Shown: piece after piece, positions 7,394 through 15,024 of the stretch
Layout: the number at the start of each line of letters is the position of its first letter
Numbering within the stretch: the stretch's first letter is position 1
Assembly: GCA_025800345.1 (NCBI GenBank)
Contig: JAOXSB010000163.1
Span: forward strand, 1 to 54,833
Reading direction: 5' to 3'
Source: Mangrovicoccus sp.
GTDB lineage: Bacteria; Pseudomonadota; Alphaproteobacteria; Rhodobacterales; Rhodobacteraceae
DNA length: 54,833 nt
Notes under the pieces: generated by a model
What the model saw: the letters and a program-made list of their open reading frames with translations, nothing else
Told to the model about the DNA's origin: nothing
Database searches by the model: none
Made by a program: the position numbers and the translations under genes

Positions 7394-7600
7394 CTAAAAT
7401 CCATGCGTCGCTCCCCGGTCGATCTCCCTATCCTTCTCGACCTCCTGGTCCTTCTCTTGATCGCTTTCGTCCTTAACCTCCAGCCTTTCGCGCGGATTGT
7501 TCAGCACAACCTTCAGCCGTTCATTCACGGGCGGCTTTGAGCCTACCATTCTGTCGAGCTTGATCGGCTTCCGAACCTGTGGCTTCAGATCATGTCCCAA
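7394..7600 (-). CDS. Small charged hypothetical protein or remnant
   Basis: I do not recognise this. A TTG at 7600 could start a 68-residue, strongly charged product (PPVNERLKVVLNNPRERLE followed by alternating D/E/K/R). No convincing ribosome binding site precedes the TTG. The frame is open for 44 codons further upstream, back to the TAG stop of the XRE regulator, with which it is in frame. It may therefore be a fragment of a once longer protein rather than an independent gene. It is convergent with the lanthionine synthetase, whose stop is 14 bases away. Confidence 0.3.
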   Translation of the reverse strand: MGHDLKPQVRKPIKLDRMVGSKPPVNERLKVVLNNPRERLEVKDESDQEKDQEVEKDREIDRGATHGF

Positions 7601-7732
7601 ACCACCGTTTGTGGCACCTACAGAAAACAGTTTGTTGATGCCGATTTTGCGAGAGCGGCCATTGGCGCAACCGCGGCGAGATGGTGCTTTGTCCGCGTTT
7701 TTCCAGTTCGTTCGGCCCGTAGCGAAGGTCGG

Positions 7733-8386
7733 CTAGTCGTTTTCGATATGCCAGCTGTTGGCAAGATCTGTCAGAGCGTAGTCGTCAGCCAAATCTTCGG
7801 CCACACGTTTAGTGACGTTGGAAATACTCTTTTCCGTGACTTTTGCGTTGACTGACCAAGAAGCTGCAGCCTCGGCTGCAACCCGCTGGATGTCGGCATC
7901 GTCAGCTGCAATATGCGAGTGCTCGGTCTGGCTGTCCTTCGAGAAGCGCTCTTTCAGGCTCAGGTACAGTTGAATAGCAAGAGCGGCATCCGACTTGCGT
8001 TGTTCGACCGGGGCGTTCTCGAAACTGCTTCCGAAAATCTCATGGAATTCTAGGTCGCCCTCTTTTGCGACCCTTTCTATCAGATCGCTTGGAATGCTGC
8101 GTTGCCCGGTCTCATAATTATACAATGCGCGTCGAGTAATGCCCATTGCCTCTGCAAACTCATTGCGAGTCATTCCTCGGAACTCGCGGCAAGTCTTCAG
8201 CCCTCGAGCAATACTCAAACTCCTTCTGCTGGTTTGAAGTTTTTGCTTGCGTAAAAAGCGTTCTCTTCGCTCGATGCCCTCTTTTGTTATTCTATTATCT
8301 TCTCTGATTCGGGCAGCACGATGCTGTGGACTGCGCTTGCGCTTCGCTTCTCTATTGAATTGTTCTAAAAATTGACTTCGGTTCAT
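7733..8386 (-). CDS. XRE-family transcriptional regulator
   Basis: A 217-residue protein with a basic N-terminal region (~1-60), a Cro/CI-type helix-turn-helix (LKTCREFRGMTRNEFAEAMGITRRALYNYETGQRSIP, about residues 64-100) and a C-terminal regulatory region of unknown fold. The ATG at 8386 is preceded by AAGGA at six-base spacing, so I prefer it to the upstream in-frame start. It is divergent from the excisionase-like and integrase genes, the usual arrangement for an element-encoded repressor that controls excision and its own synthesis across a shared ~140-base region. Confidence 0.75.
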   Translation of the reverse strand: MNRSQFLEQFNREAKRKRSPQHRAARIREDNRITKEGIERRERFLRKQKLQTSRRSLSIARGLKTCREFRGMTRNEFAEAMGITRRALYNYETGQRSIPSDLIERVAKEGDLEFHEIFGSSFENAPVEQRKSDAALAIQLYLSLKERFSKDSQTEHSHIAADDADIQRVAAEAAASWSVNAKVTEKSISNVTKRVAEDLADDYALTDLANSWHIEND

Positions 8387-8529
8387 GGGTGATCCTTGGA
8401 GCTTAATAAAGCGCTTTGGGAACATGCGTTCTCACTGAGATGCTAACATCAAAATCCGAAAATGAAAGCTAGATAGCCTACAAAATCACGCAATAACTTG
8501 CAGTTATCCGCAGTTGGGAGTGCAAGCTA

Positions 8530-8742
8530 GTGCAAGATTTTGAAGACGCGCTGACGCCGGAAGAATGGTGCAAAAAACTAAGCAAGACTGGTGCAACAAT
8601 CTCGGCACGGGCCCTGCGTACAAAAGCTAGAGAACATGGACAGTTCTACTCTCTAGGACGCGCCATGTTGCTTAGCGCGGCTCATATCGAAGCGTTGCTA
8701 AGAATTGATGCAGCTTCGAACCAGCGGACTGCGCAACAATGA
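8530..8742 (+). CDS. Excisionase-like small DNA-binding protein
   Basis: A 70-residue protein from a GTG start at 8530, with EEWCKKLSKTGATISARALRTKARE resembling the winged helix-turn-helix of AlpA/Xis-type directionality factors, followed by FYSLGRAMLLSAAHIEALL. GGGAG lies about nine bases before the start. It is transcribed towards the integrase and divergent from the XRE regulator, fitting a recombination directionality factor. The similarity is weak and the call rests mainly on size and position. Confidence 0.5.
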   Translation: MQDFEDALTPEEWCKKLSKTGATISARALRTKAREHGQFYSLGRAMLLSAAHIEALLRIDAASNQRTAQQ

Positions 8743-8825
8743 CGTCATTTTTGAAAAACGATGATTTTCCGGTGCTCAATGCATCCGATTGTTGGTCAAC
8801 TGTTAAAATGTGGATTTAATTACCT

Positions 8826-9017
8826 ATGCCGAGCCCTCGATCCCCTTCAATGCCCACAGAGCGCCAGATCAAAGAAGCCTACAAGGTTGCTCGTGAACTG
8901 TGTCCTGGTGTGCGCATAAAGGGCGTGGGGCCTGAGGGCGTAATCTTTGACTATCCTGATCGTGACGAGACAAGCCACGAATGGGAAGGCCAGCCCTTTT
9001 CAGGAGATGCCGCATGA
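8826..9017 (+). CDS. Small hypothetical protein coupled to the integrase
   Basis: I do not recognise this 63-residue protein. A helical segment (PTERQIKEAYKVARELCPGV) is followed by a beta-rich part (RIKGVGPEGVIFDYPDRDE). Its stop overlaps the integrase ATG (ATGA at 9014-9017), and similar small genes commonly sit directly upstream of tyrosine integrases in alphaproteobacterial islands. Either ATG 8826 or ATG 8850 could be the start. Its role, perhaps modulating integrase expression, is unproven. Confidence 0.5.
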   Translation: MPSPRSPSMPTERQIKEAYKVARELCPGVRIKGVGPEGVIFDYPDRDETSHEWEGQPFSGDAA

Positions 9018-10018
9018 AAAAACTACCTTATCTACGTTCTAAACTGCGCCGTGGACGTTGGTTTCACACATATCGTCGCGGCGATGTTGAGCGGTCTCTA
9101 GGTGTCCATGGACTGCACCCGAAAGATCCCAAAGTCTTGGCCGCATGGGCAGCAGAACACGCGCGTTGGCAGGAAATGCCTCCGGATACCGATACCCCTG
9201 AGGCAGGAACATTTGCTTGGGCGCTGGATCTCTACATCTCCGGCAATCAGAAATGGGCAAAGTATGCAGAAGGAACACGCGCGGCCCGATCTGCGATCTT
9301 TGCGCGCTACCGCAAGACTCAGGGCGCGCGCCCGGTCAAGACGATCACGGGCGAAGTTGTAGAACGCGCCCTGTATGCAAAGGGCGGGCATGGTGCTGTA
9401 AACGAGCACAAAGCGCTCAAGCCGGTCTTTGAACACCTCCGTCGCTTGGGTTTCATCCGCAAAAATCCATTGGTCGGGATCGAGTTAGATAAACCCAAGA
9501 TTAAAGGATTTCCTGTCGCCGATGCAGAAGACATTGAAGCCTTCCAAAAGCGCTGGCCAGTGGGCACTCGTGAACGCCTGATTTTTGATTTGGGTTTATT
9601 TACTGGCGCGGCTCGCACTGATCTAGCCAAACTAGGCCGGAAGAACATCAAGGGCGACCTGTTAGTCTATGAGCGCCAAAAAAGTGGGATAATCGCGCGT
9701 GTGCCGCTTACGGCTGAACTCCGAGCGGCCATCAATCGCACTCCAGATATTGCTCCCGCATTTATCCTTACCGGTGCCGGTAAGCCTTTCAAGGCCACAA
9801 GTCTGGGTAATGAATTCGGCGGCGCAGCTCGCGAAGCTGGGATAGCTTCTCGCCTTCATGGCCTGCGCAAAGCTTTCTGCATTTATTGGGCTGAAAACGA
9901 CGCGACCACTCACCAGATCGCGGCGATGGCTGGGCATATGAGCCTTTCTGAGGTAGAGCGTTATACGCGCGCTGCTGATCGTGAACGAATGGTCAAGTTG
10001 CTAGTAGGGGTCGCCTAG
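9014..10018 (+). CDS. Tyrosine recombinase (integrase) of the element
   Basis: A 334-residue phage-type integrase. An N-terminal arm-binding-like basic region and a SAM-like core-binding domain (~65-155) precede the catalytic domain with R201 (TGAARTDL), K223 (QKSG), H282-x-x-R285 (HGLR), H308 (GHMS) and nucleophile Y317 (ERYTRA): the complete RKHRHY set. The ATG at 9014 has CAGGAGA upstream; the in-frame start at 8981 lies inside the preceding gene. The gene points at, and ends 83 bases from, the 3' end of tRNA-Arg(CCT), the classic integrase/attachment-site layout. It should catalyse insertion and, with the excisionase-like protein, excision of the island. Confidence 0.92.
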   Translation: MKKLPYLRSKLRRGRWFHTYRRGDVERSLGVHGLHPKDPKVLAAWAAEHARWQEMPPDTDTPEAGTFAWALDLYISGNQKWAKYAEGTRAARSAIFARYRKTQGARPVKTITGEVVERALYAKGGHGAVNEHKALKPVFEHLRRLGFIRKNPLVGIELDKPKIKGFPVADAEDIEAFQKRWPVGTRERLIFDLGLFTGAARTDLAKLGRKNIKGDLLVYERQKSGIIARVPLTAELRAAINRTPDIAPAFILTGAGKPFKATSLGNEFGGAAREAGIASRLHGLRKAFCIYWAENDATTHQIAAMAGHMSLSEVERYTRAADRERMVKLLVGVA

Positions 10019-10021
10019 ATT

Positions 10022-10049
10022 GGGACACGCTTACCCTGAAACGGGACAC
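10022..10049. repeat. Direct repeat in the attachment-site flank
   Basis: Between the integrase stop and the tRNA gene, GGGACAC occurs at 10022-10028 and 10043-10049, start-to-start 21 bases, that is two helical turns. Phased short direct repeats beside an attachment site are typical of integrase arm-type or excisionase binding sites. Only two copies are visible, so this is a candidate only. Confidence 0.3.
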
Positions 10050-10100
10050 ACCTTCGTAACCAACTGTAAAATAGGATAAATAAACGTGAACTTTGTCAAA

Positions 10101-10177
10101 TGGCGACCCCGGCAGGATTTGAACCTGCAACCTATCCCTTAGGAGGGGATTGCTCTATCCAATTGAGCCACGGGGCC
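10101..10177 (-). tRNA. tRNA-Arg (anticodon CCT); attachment site of the element
   Basis: The minus strand reads acceptor GGCCCCG, D arm GCTC/GAGC, anticodon stem ATCCC/GGGAT around loop CTCCTAA (anticodon CCT), T stem GCAGG/CCTGC around TTCAAAT, acceptor CGGGGTC, discriminator G and an encoded CCA. All stems pair, with one G-U in the acceptor. It decodes AGG. The 3' end faces the integrase, so the recombination core should lie in the 3' half and remain intact after integration. No second copy of the tRNA 3' segment is visible at lower coordinates, so the other junction lies outside the window. Confidence 0.96.
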
Positions 10178-10195
10178 TTGCTGAGGGCGAGATTA

Positions 10196-11203
10196 TCAGC
10201 CCTCAGCCCCTGCCACCACGGCTTTTTTCGCAGATGCAGCACGGCTCGGCAGCGCCAGAATATCGGCCAGATCAAGCCGCTCTGCCCCGTCTAGATCGCA
10301 GCCAAGCGAGATGATCTGCACCGCCTCCAATTCCTGCGCCAACCACCCGGCTTGCAGCATCAAACTGCTCAAGGGGGGGTGGCCCGCATCTTGGGGCGCG
10401 GAAAGCACCAAACGCGCCGGGGCCCAAACCGCCACATCGCCTGCGGCCAAAACCGCGTCAATCTCGGTGCGGCTCACCGAAGCACGCCAATCCAGCCCTT
10501 GCCCATCAAGCAGCCAGGCCGCTTGATCTTGCGACAGCAAATCGATTTGCAATTGTGCCTCAGGGGCATCCAAAAGCTCTGGCCGCAGGCTCAATGGCCC
10601 GGGCAGAACCACCAGCCCGCCGGAAGGCGCCAAGGGATCAAGCCCGATATGGGCCCGGGCCGCCCCAGCGATTTGCCCAAGCCAGGATGGCAAACGCGGA
10701 TCCCCAATGAGCTCGGGGGCCAAAACCAATATCCAAGGATGAAAACTCACCGCTGCTGTATCGGTCGCCGCATCAACCAAAGCCGGGGCCAGCGCCGCGC
10801 GACTGCGCGATATTTCCACCCCAAGGGCAAATGGCCCGCGATCTAATTTCTCGATTCGAACTTGAATATGCCGCGCACGATTATGAATCAGCGCCCGGGC
10901 AGCGATACGTTCGGCCAGGGTTTCCAACAGATCATAACGCTGCTCGGCCAAGCAATGTTCCACGGCTTCCACCAGCATGTCATAGCTGAGGATGCCATCC
11001 ACATCATCGTCCAAATCCGCCGAGGGCGGCGCCACATCCAGCACCAGGGTAAAGCGCAACCGCTGGGCGCTGCCCCGTTCGCTGCCAAAGGCCCCTATTT
11101 CCACTTTGCAGATATAATCGCGCAAGCTGATCCGGTCTTGGCCAAGGCTGCCAATGGCGCTTTCCGCGCCCCGGGTCATGTCAAATCCGTCCAATGCGCT
11201 CAC
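10196..11203 (-). CDS. folB: Dihydroneopterin aldolase-type protein (FolB) with C-terminal extension
   Basis: A 335-residue protein. Residues ~22-140 match FolB (ICKVEIGAFGSERGSAQR, the LSYDML tyrosine, LLETLAERIA, and the IEKLDRGP lysine), which converts 7,8-dihydroneopterin to 6-hydroxymethyldihydropterin in folate synthesis. A further ~190 residues of unknown function follow, making it well over twice the usual ~120-residue enzyme. The GTG start at 11203 overlaps the stop of the upstream quinone oxidoreductase gene (GTGA), so the two are coupled; an ATG eight codons in is the alternative. The extension has no motif I recognise. Confidence 0.8.
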   Translation of the reverse strand: MSALDGFDMTRGAESAIGSLGQDRISLRDYICKVEIGAFGSERGSAQRLRFTLVLDVAPPSADLDDDVDGILSYDMLVEAVEHCLAEQRYDLLETLAERIAARALIHNRARHIQVRIEKLDRGPFALGVEISRSRAALAPALVDAATDTAAVSFHPWILVLAPELIGDPRLPSWLGQIAGAARAHIGLDPLAPSGGLVVLPGPLSLRPELLDAPEAQLQIDLLSQDQAAWLLDGQGLDWRASVSRTEIDAVLAAGDVAVWAPARLVLSAPQDAGHPPLSSLMLQAGWLAQELEAVQIISLGCDLDGAERLDLADILALPSRAASAKKAVVAGAEG

Positions 11204-12177
11204 GGCTTCAACAACAGCTTGCCGCGATGCTGCGCCGCTTCCATGAGTTTATGGGCCAAAACCGCTTCTTCCAGGGGCAAAACCTTATGGGTGACCGGGC
11301 GCAATTTGCCCTGCGCGAATAGCGGCCAGACTTTGGTCCGCAGATCCGCCGCCACTTCTGCCTTAAACGCATCCGAGCGCGAGCGCAGGGTCGAGCCGGT
11401 CAGATGCAGCCGCTTGAGCATTAGGGGCATCAAATCAATCTCCACCCGGGAGCCCAGATTAAAGGCCAGCTGGATGATCCGCGCATCATGGCGCGCGGTT
11501 TTGATGTTCCGGGCGATATATTCGCCGCCGATGATGTCCAAAATAATGTCCATCCCGCCTTCACCGCGGCAGATGGTGACGAAATCTTCCGTGGTGAAAT
11601 CGATGGCGCGATAGGCTCCAAGCCCGGTCACATATTCCATCGCCTCGGGGGAATCGACAGTGGTGAACACATTCAGCCCCAGAGCCACGCCCAATTGCAC
11701 TGCCGTGGTGCCAATCCCGCCCGAGCCCCCATGGACCAGGAAATTGGCCGCCTCAGGCACGTCATGGCCATGGAACACATTGCTCCAGACGGTGAAATAA
11801 GTCTCGGGCAGACCTGCGGCATCCACAGGGTCGACGCCTTCAGGGATGGGCAAGCAATGATCGGCGCGCACCGCCACATATTCGCCATAGCCCCCGCCAT
11901 TGGTCAAAGCGCAGACCAAATCGCCTTTGTCCCAGCCGGTGACATCCTCGCCCAGGCTGACAATCTCGCCAGAGACTTCAAGCCCCAGCAGATCCGAAGC
12001 GCCTTTGGGCGGCGGGTAATGGCCCCGCCGCTGTACCAAATCAGGGCCATTCACCCCGGCAGCGATAATACGAATCAGAACTTCGCCCGCGGCCAAACGC
12101 GGCACAGGCCGTTGGGCTTGCACCAAAACATCCGGTGTTCCGGGCTTTTGCATGTGAATCACGCGCATATCTTGCAT
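11200..12177 (-). CDS. Zinc-free MDR-family NAD(P)H quinone oxidoreductase (PIG3-like)
   Basis: 325 residues from the ATG at 12177 (MQDMRVIHMQKPGTPDVL), the normal length for the PIG3-like quinone oxidoreductase family; an AAAAGG precedes it. It has a GroES-like N-terminal half (GEVLIRIIAAGVNGPDLVQRRG) and a Rossmann nucleotide-binding half (LVHGGSGGIGTTAVQLG). The structural zinc cysteines of classical alcohol dehydrogenases are absent. The expected activity is NADPH-dependent reduction of quinones or other electrophiles in the cytoplasm. It is co-transcribed with folB downstream and divergent from the LysR gene. Confidence 0.85.
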   Translation of the reverse strand: MQDMRVIHMQKPGTPDVLVQAQRPVPRLAAGEVLIRIIAAGVNGPDLVQRRGHYPPPKGASDLLGLEVSGEIVSLGEDVTGWDKGDLVCALTNGGGYGEYVAVRADHCLPIPEGVDPVDAAGLPETYFTVWSNVFHGHDVPEAANFLVHGGSGGIGTTAVQLGVALGLNVFTTVDSPEAMEYVTGLGAYRAIDFTTEDFVTICRGEGGMDIILDIIGGEYIARNIKTARHDARIIQLAFNLGSRVEIDLMPLMLKRLHLTGSTLRSRSDAFKAEVAADLRTKVWPLFAQGKLRPVTHKVLPLEEAVLAHKLMEAAQHRGKLLLKP

Positions 12178-12312
12178 GAGTTTCGGCCTTTTGATCTCGC
12201 ACGGGGTCTCTCTCCTCTCCCCTCTGACAGGGGCCGTGTCAACGCTGCATAACTCCAACCCCATTTTGATCAAGATCGCTTTACCCGGTAGAATCCGCGC
12301 CAAGACACGTTA

Positions 12313-12328
12313 GTTTCCCAAGTGAAAC
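12313..12328. promoter_or_regulatory. Possible operator palindrome upstream of the LysR gene
   Basis: GTTTC (12313-12317) and GAAAC (12324-12328) form an interrupted palindrome 26 bases before the LysR GTG start, in the region divergent from the quinone oxidoreductase gene. LysR-type regulators often bind such T-N11-A palindromes at their own promoter. A single imperfect match is weak evidence. Confidence 0.3.
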
Positions 12329-12353
12329 AACCCAGCAAAGGGGCCGGTCCATC

Positions 12354-13265
12354 GTGGATCTAAAAGATTTACACTGCCTGACCGCATTGGCACGTCATCA
12401 ACATTTTGCCCGTGCCGCTGCCGATTGCGGCATGTCGCAACCGGCATTTTCGATGCGCATCCGCAATCTCGAAGCGCGGCTCGGGGCGACAATCGTGCGC
12501 CGGGGCAACAGGTTTCAAGGCCTCACCGAAGAGGGCAATCGCATCGTCATCCATGCCCGGCGCATTCTCGATGGGGTGCGCGCTTTGGAACAAGATGTAC
12601 GCGCCGGGCGCGGAGAGATTACCGGGCGGTTGAGCCTGGCCACAGTGCCCACCGCCGTGGCCTTTGCGGCGCAATTGGCGATCTGGCTGAAAGACGCCCA
12701 TCCCGGCATTCATTTACAAATTGAAACAACCAATTCCCTGGCCTTGCAGCAGGGGGTTGAGGCCAGCGGGTTTGATGCGGGCATCACCTATGGCGAAGGC
12801 GCCTCGCGCGATTTGCTCTGTGTCGATCCCCTTTATGACGAAACATATATGCTGCTCTGCCCCCGCGCCTTGCTGCCCGCAGAGCTGAGCACCGCCGAGG
12901 CGCTATCTTGGCGGCAAGTGGCGGATCTGCCCCTCAGCCTTTTGGGCCCTGAAATGCAGAACCGGCGGATACTAGACAGAATTTTCTCCCAAAGCGGGGT
13001 GGAACCCCATGTGATCTGCGAAGCGGGCGAGTTCATGGCAGCCATCGTCATGGCAGCCCAAGGGGGGGCGGCTACGGTGCTGCCCAAGATCATGGCTGAC
13101 ACTTTTACAACATGGACCGGCACCGTATTACTTCCCATCACAGATCCGGTCGTCCAGACAGAGATTTGTCTGATCACCCCCCATCGCCAGACCCAAATCC
13201 CAGTGGTGGAGGCGTTGCGGCAAGTGGTGCAAGCGCGGCTCCATGATAATCCAGCCTTATCGTAA
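12354..13265 (+). CDS. LysR-type regulator, probable regulator of formate dehydrogenase
   Basis: 303 residues from a GTG start with AAAGGGG upstream. The N-terminal winged helix (DLHCLTALARHQHFARAAADCGMSQPAFSMRIRNLE) is a typical LysR HTH, followed by the effector-binding domain (~90-295). It lies directly upstream of fdsGB-fdsA in the same direction, the position of fdsR-like regulators in related operons. It probably activates formate dehydrogenase in response to formate or a related acid; this is inferred from position. Confidence 0.85.
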   Translation: MDLKDLHCLTALARHQHFARAAADCGMSQPAFSMRIRNLEARLGATIVRRGNRFQGLTEEGNRIVIHARRILDGVRALEQDVRAGRGEITGRLSLATVPTAVAFAAQLAIWLKDAHPGIHLQIETTNSLALQQGVEASGFDAGITYGEGASRDLLCVDPLYDETYMLLCPRALLPAELSTAEALSWRQVADLPLSLLGPEMQNRRILDRIFSQSGVEPHVICEAGEFMAAIVMAAQGGAATVLPKIMADTFTTWTGTVLLPITDPVVQTEICLITPHRQTQIPVVEALRQVVQARLHDNPALS

Positions 13266-13274
13266 CATCGCATA

Positions 13275-13319
13275 ATCGAATTTGACGTTCAGACAATCGG
13301 AATGCACCCTGATCGGAAT
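13275..13319 (+). promoter_or_regulatory. Phased direct repeats upstream of fdsGB
   Basis: The 66-base gap before fdsGB contains ATCGGAAT at 13296-13303 and again at 13312-13319, with a shorter ATCGAAT at 13275-13281. Spacings of about 16 and 21 bases and the location just before the ribosome binding site (AAGGAGAG) suggest a binding site for the adjacent LysR protein or another regulator. No -35/-10 pair stands out. Confidence 0.3.
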
Positions 13320-13331
13320 AAGGAGAGGGTC

Positions 13332-15023
13332 ATGGCACCATTGGATGAGCGCGCAGGCGTTTGGAAAGGCAAAACCGGGCGCAAGGGTCGCTCGCAGCCC
13401 AAAGGGCGCCAGGTCGAGGACAGCGCCTTGGAAGAGATCCGCGCCCTGCTCGGGGCAGCGCCCCGCCGCCGGGATTTGCTGATCGAATTTCTGCACCTGA
13501 TCCAAGATCGCTATGGCCATCTCAGCGCCGCCCATATGGCCGCATTGGCCCATGAAATGCGCCTGGCCCAATCAGAGATCTATGAAGTCGCAAGTTTTTA
13601 CGCACATTTTGATCTAACAGCCGGAGGCGAGGCCCCGCCCCCTGCTTTGACCATCCGGGTCTGCGACTCGCTCTCTTGCGCCATGGCCGGGGCCGACGCG
13701 CTGCATGATGCCCTGGCCGAGGGTATGGACCCGGCCGAGATCCGCGTGCTGCGCGCCCCTTGCATGGGCCGCTGCGACAGTGCGCCGGTACTGGAACTGG
13801 GCCATCACCATATTGGCGAAGCTTCCCCGGAAAAGGTGCAAGACGCTTTGGCCGCCGAGCGCATCCATGCGGAACTCCCCGATTATGAGGCGCTGGCACA
13901 ATATCGCGCAAATGGCGGGTATGAAACGCTCGCCGGTCTGCGCGAGAATGGCGATTGGGAAGCGGTGCAAGAACAGGTGCTGTCCAGCGGATTGCGCGGG
14001 CTTGGCGGCGCGGGGTTCCCATCCGGGCGCAAATGGGGCTTTGTTCGGGCCAATCCCGGCCCCCGCTATCTGGCGGTCAATGGCGATGAGGGCGAGCCGG
14101 GCACCTTCAAAGATCGCTATTATCTGGAACGCAGCCCGCATCTTTTCTTGGAAGGGATGCTGATCGCCGCCTGGGCGGTGCAGGCAGAGACCTGTTTTAT
14201 CTATCTGCGCGACGAATATCCCGGCATCCGCAAAGCCTTGCTTACGGAAATCGCCGCCCTGGAAACCGCTGGCATTATCGCGCCTGGCTATATCGATCTG
14301 CGCCGGGGCGCGGGGGCCTATATTTGCGGCGAAGAAAGCGCCATGATCGAAAGCATCGAAGGCAAGCGCGGCCTGCCCCGGCACCGCCCGCCTTTCGTGG
14401 CCCAAACCGGCATCTTTGGCCGCCCCACATTGGTGCATAATGTGGAAACCTTGCTTTGGGTGGCGCGGATCTGCCGCGAAGGCCCGCAGATCTTAAGCGA
14501 CGTAGAGCATAACGGGCGCATAGGGCTGCGCAGCTATTCGGTTTCAGGCCGAGTGGCCAATCCTGGCGTTTATTTGCTGCCTGCTGGCTCCACCATCCTA
14601 GAGGTGATCGCTGCTGCCGGCGGCATGGCCGAGGGACATGTGTTCAAAGCCTATCAACCCGGCGGGCCGTCTTCGGGCATTCTGCCTGCGCGCCTGAATG
14701 ACGTGCCGCTGGATTTCGACACGCTGCAACCCCATGGCAGCTTCATCGGCTCAGCCGCGGTTGTGGTCCTGTCCGATCAAGACAGCGCCCGGGGAGCGGC
14801 GCTGAATATGCTGCGGTTTTTCGAAGATGAAAGCTGCGGGCAATGCACCCCTTGCCGTATGGGCTGCGCCAAAGCGGTGCAGCTGATGCAGGAACCAAGC
14901 TGGGATCAGGATCTGCTAGAGGATCTGTGCACCGTGATGGGTGATGCCTCGATCTGCGGTCTGGGCCAGGCCGCGCCCAATGCAATCCGCTTGACCATGA
15001 AACATTTCGGCGAGGAGATCTGA
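13332..15023 (+). CDS. fdsB: NAD-dependent formate dehydrogenase, fused gamma-beta subunit (FdsG-FdsB)
   Basis: 563 residues from the ATG at 13332, preceded by AAGGAGAG. The N-terminal ~160 residues are a NuoE-like 2Fe-2S domain (C111, C116, C144, C148). The rest is a NuoF-like flavoprotein with GGAGFPSG, the FMN/NADH-binding NGDEGEPGTFKDR and a C-terminal 4Fe-4S motif ESCGQCTPCRMGC. Separate FdsG and FdsB subunits are thus joined in one chain. It passes electrons from the molybdenum subunit to NAD+ in the soluble cytoplasmic complex. The fdsA ATG follows after one base, so translation is coupled. Confidence 0.92.
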   Translation: MAPLDERAGVWKGKTGRKGRSQPKGRQVEDSALEEIRALLGAAPRRRDLLIEFLHLIQDRYGHLSAAHMAALAHEMRLAQSEIYEVASFYAHFDLTAGGEAPPPALTIRVCDSLSCAMAGADALHDALAEGMDPAEIRVLRAPCMGRCDSAPVLELGHHHIGEASPEKVQDALAAERIHAELPDYEALAQYRANGGYETLAGLRENGDWEAVQEQVLSSGLRGLGGAGFPSGRKWGFVRANPGPRYLAVNGDEGEPGTFKDRYYLERSPHLFLEGMLIAAWAVQAETCFIYLRDEYPGIRKALLTEIAALETAGIIAPGYIDLRRGAGAYICGEESAMIESIEGKRGLPRHRPPFVAQTGIFGRPTLVHNVETLLWVARICREGPQILSDVEHNGRIGLRSYSVSGRVANPGVYLLPAGSTILEVIAAAGGMAEGHVFKAYQPGGPSSGILPARLNDVPLDFDTLQPHGSFIGSAAVVVLSDQDSARGAALNMLRFFEDESCGQCTPCRMGCAKAVQLMQEPSWDQDLLEDLCTVMGDASICGLGQAAPNAIRLTMKHFGEEI

Positions 15024-15024
15024 T

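Noticed and set aside
7733-7735. Programmed readthrough of the XRE TAG stop
   Set aside because: No stem-loop, pyrrolysine context or known readthrough signal is visible; truncation is simpler.
7592-7855. Plus-strand 87-codon open frame
   Set aside because: Overlaps the 3' end of the well-supported XRE gene, has no ribosome binding site and no motif.
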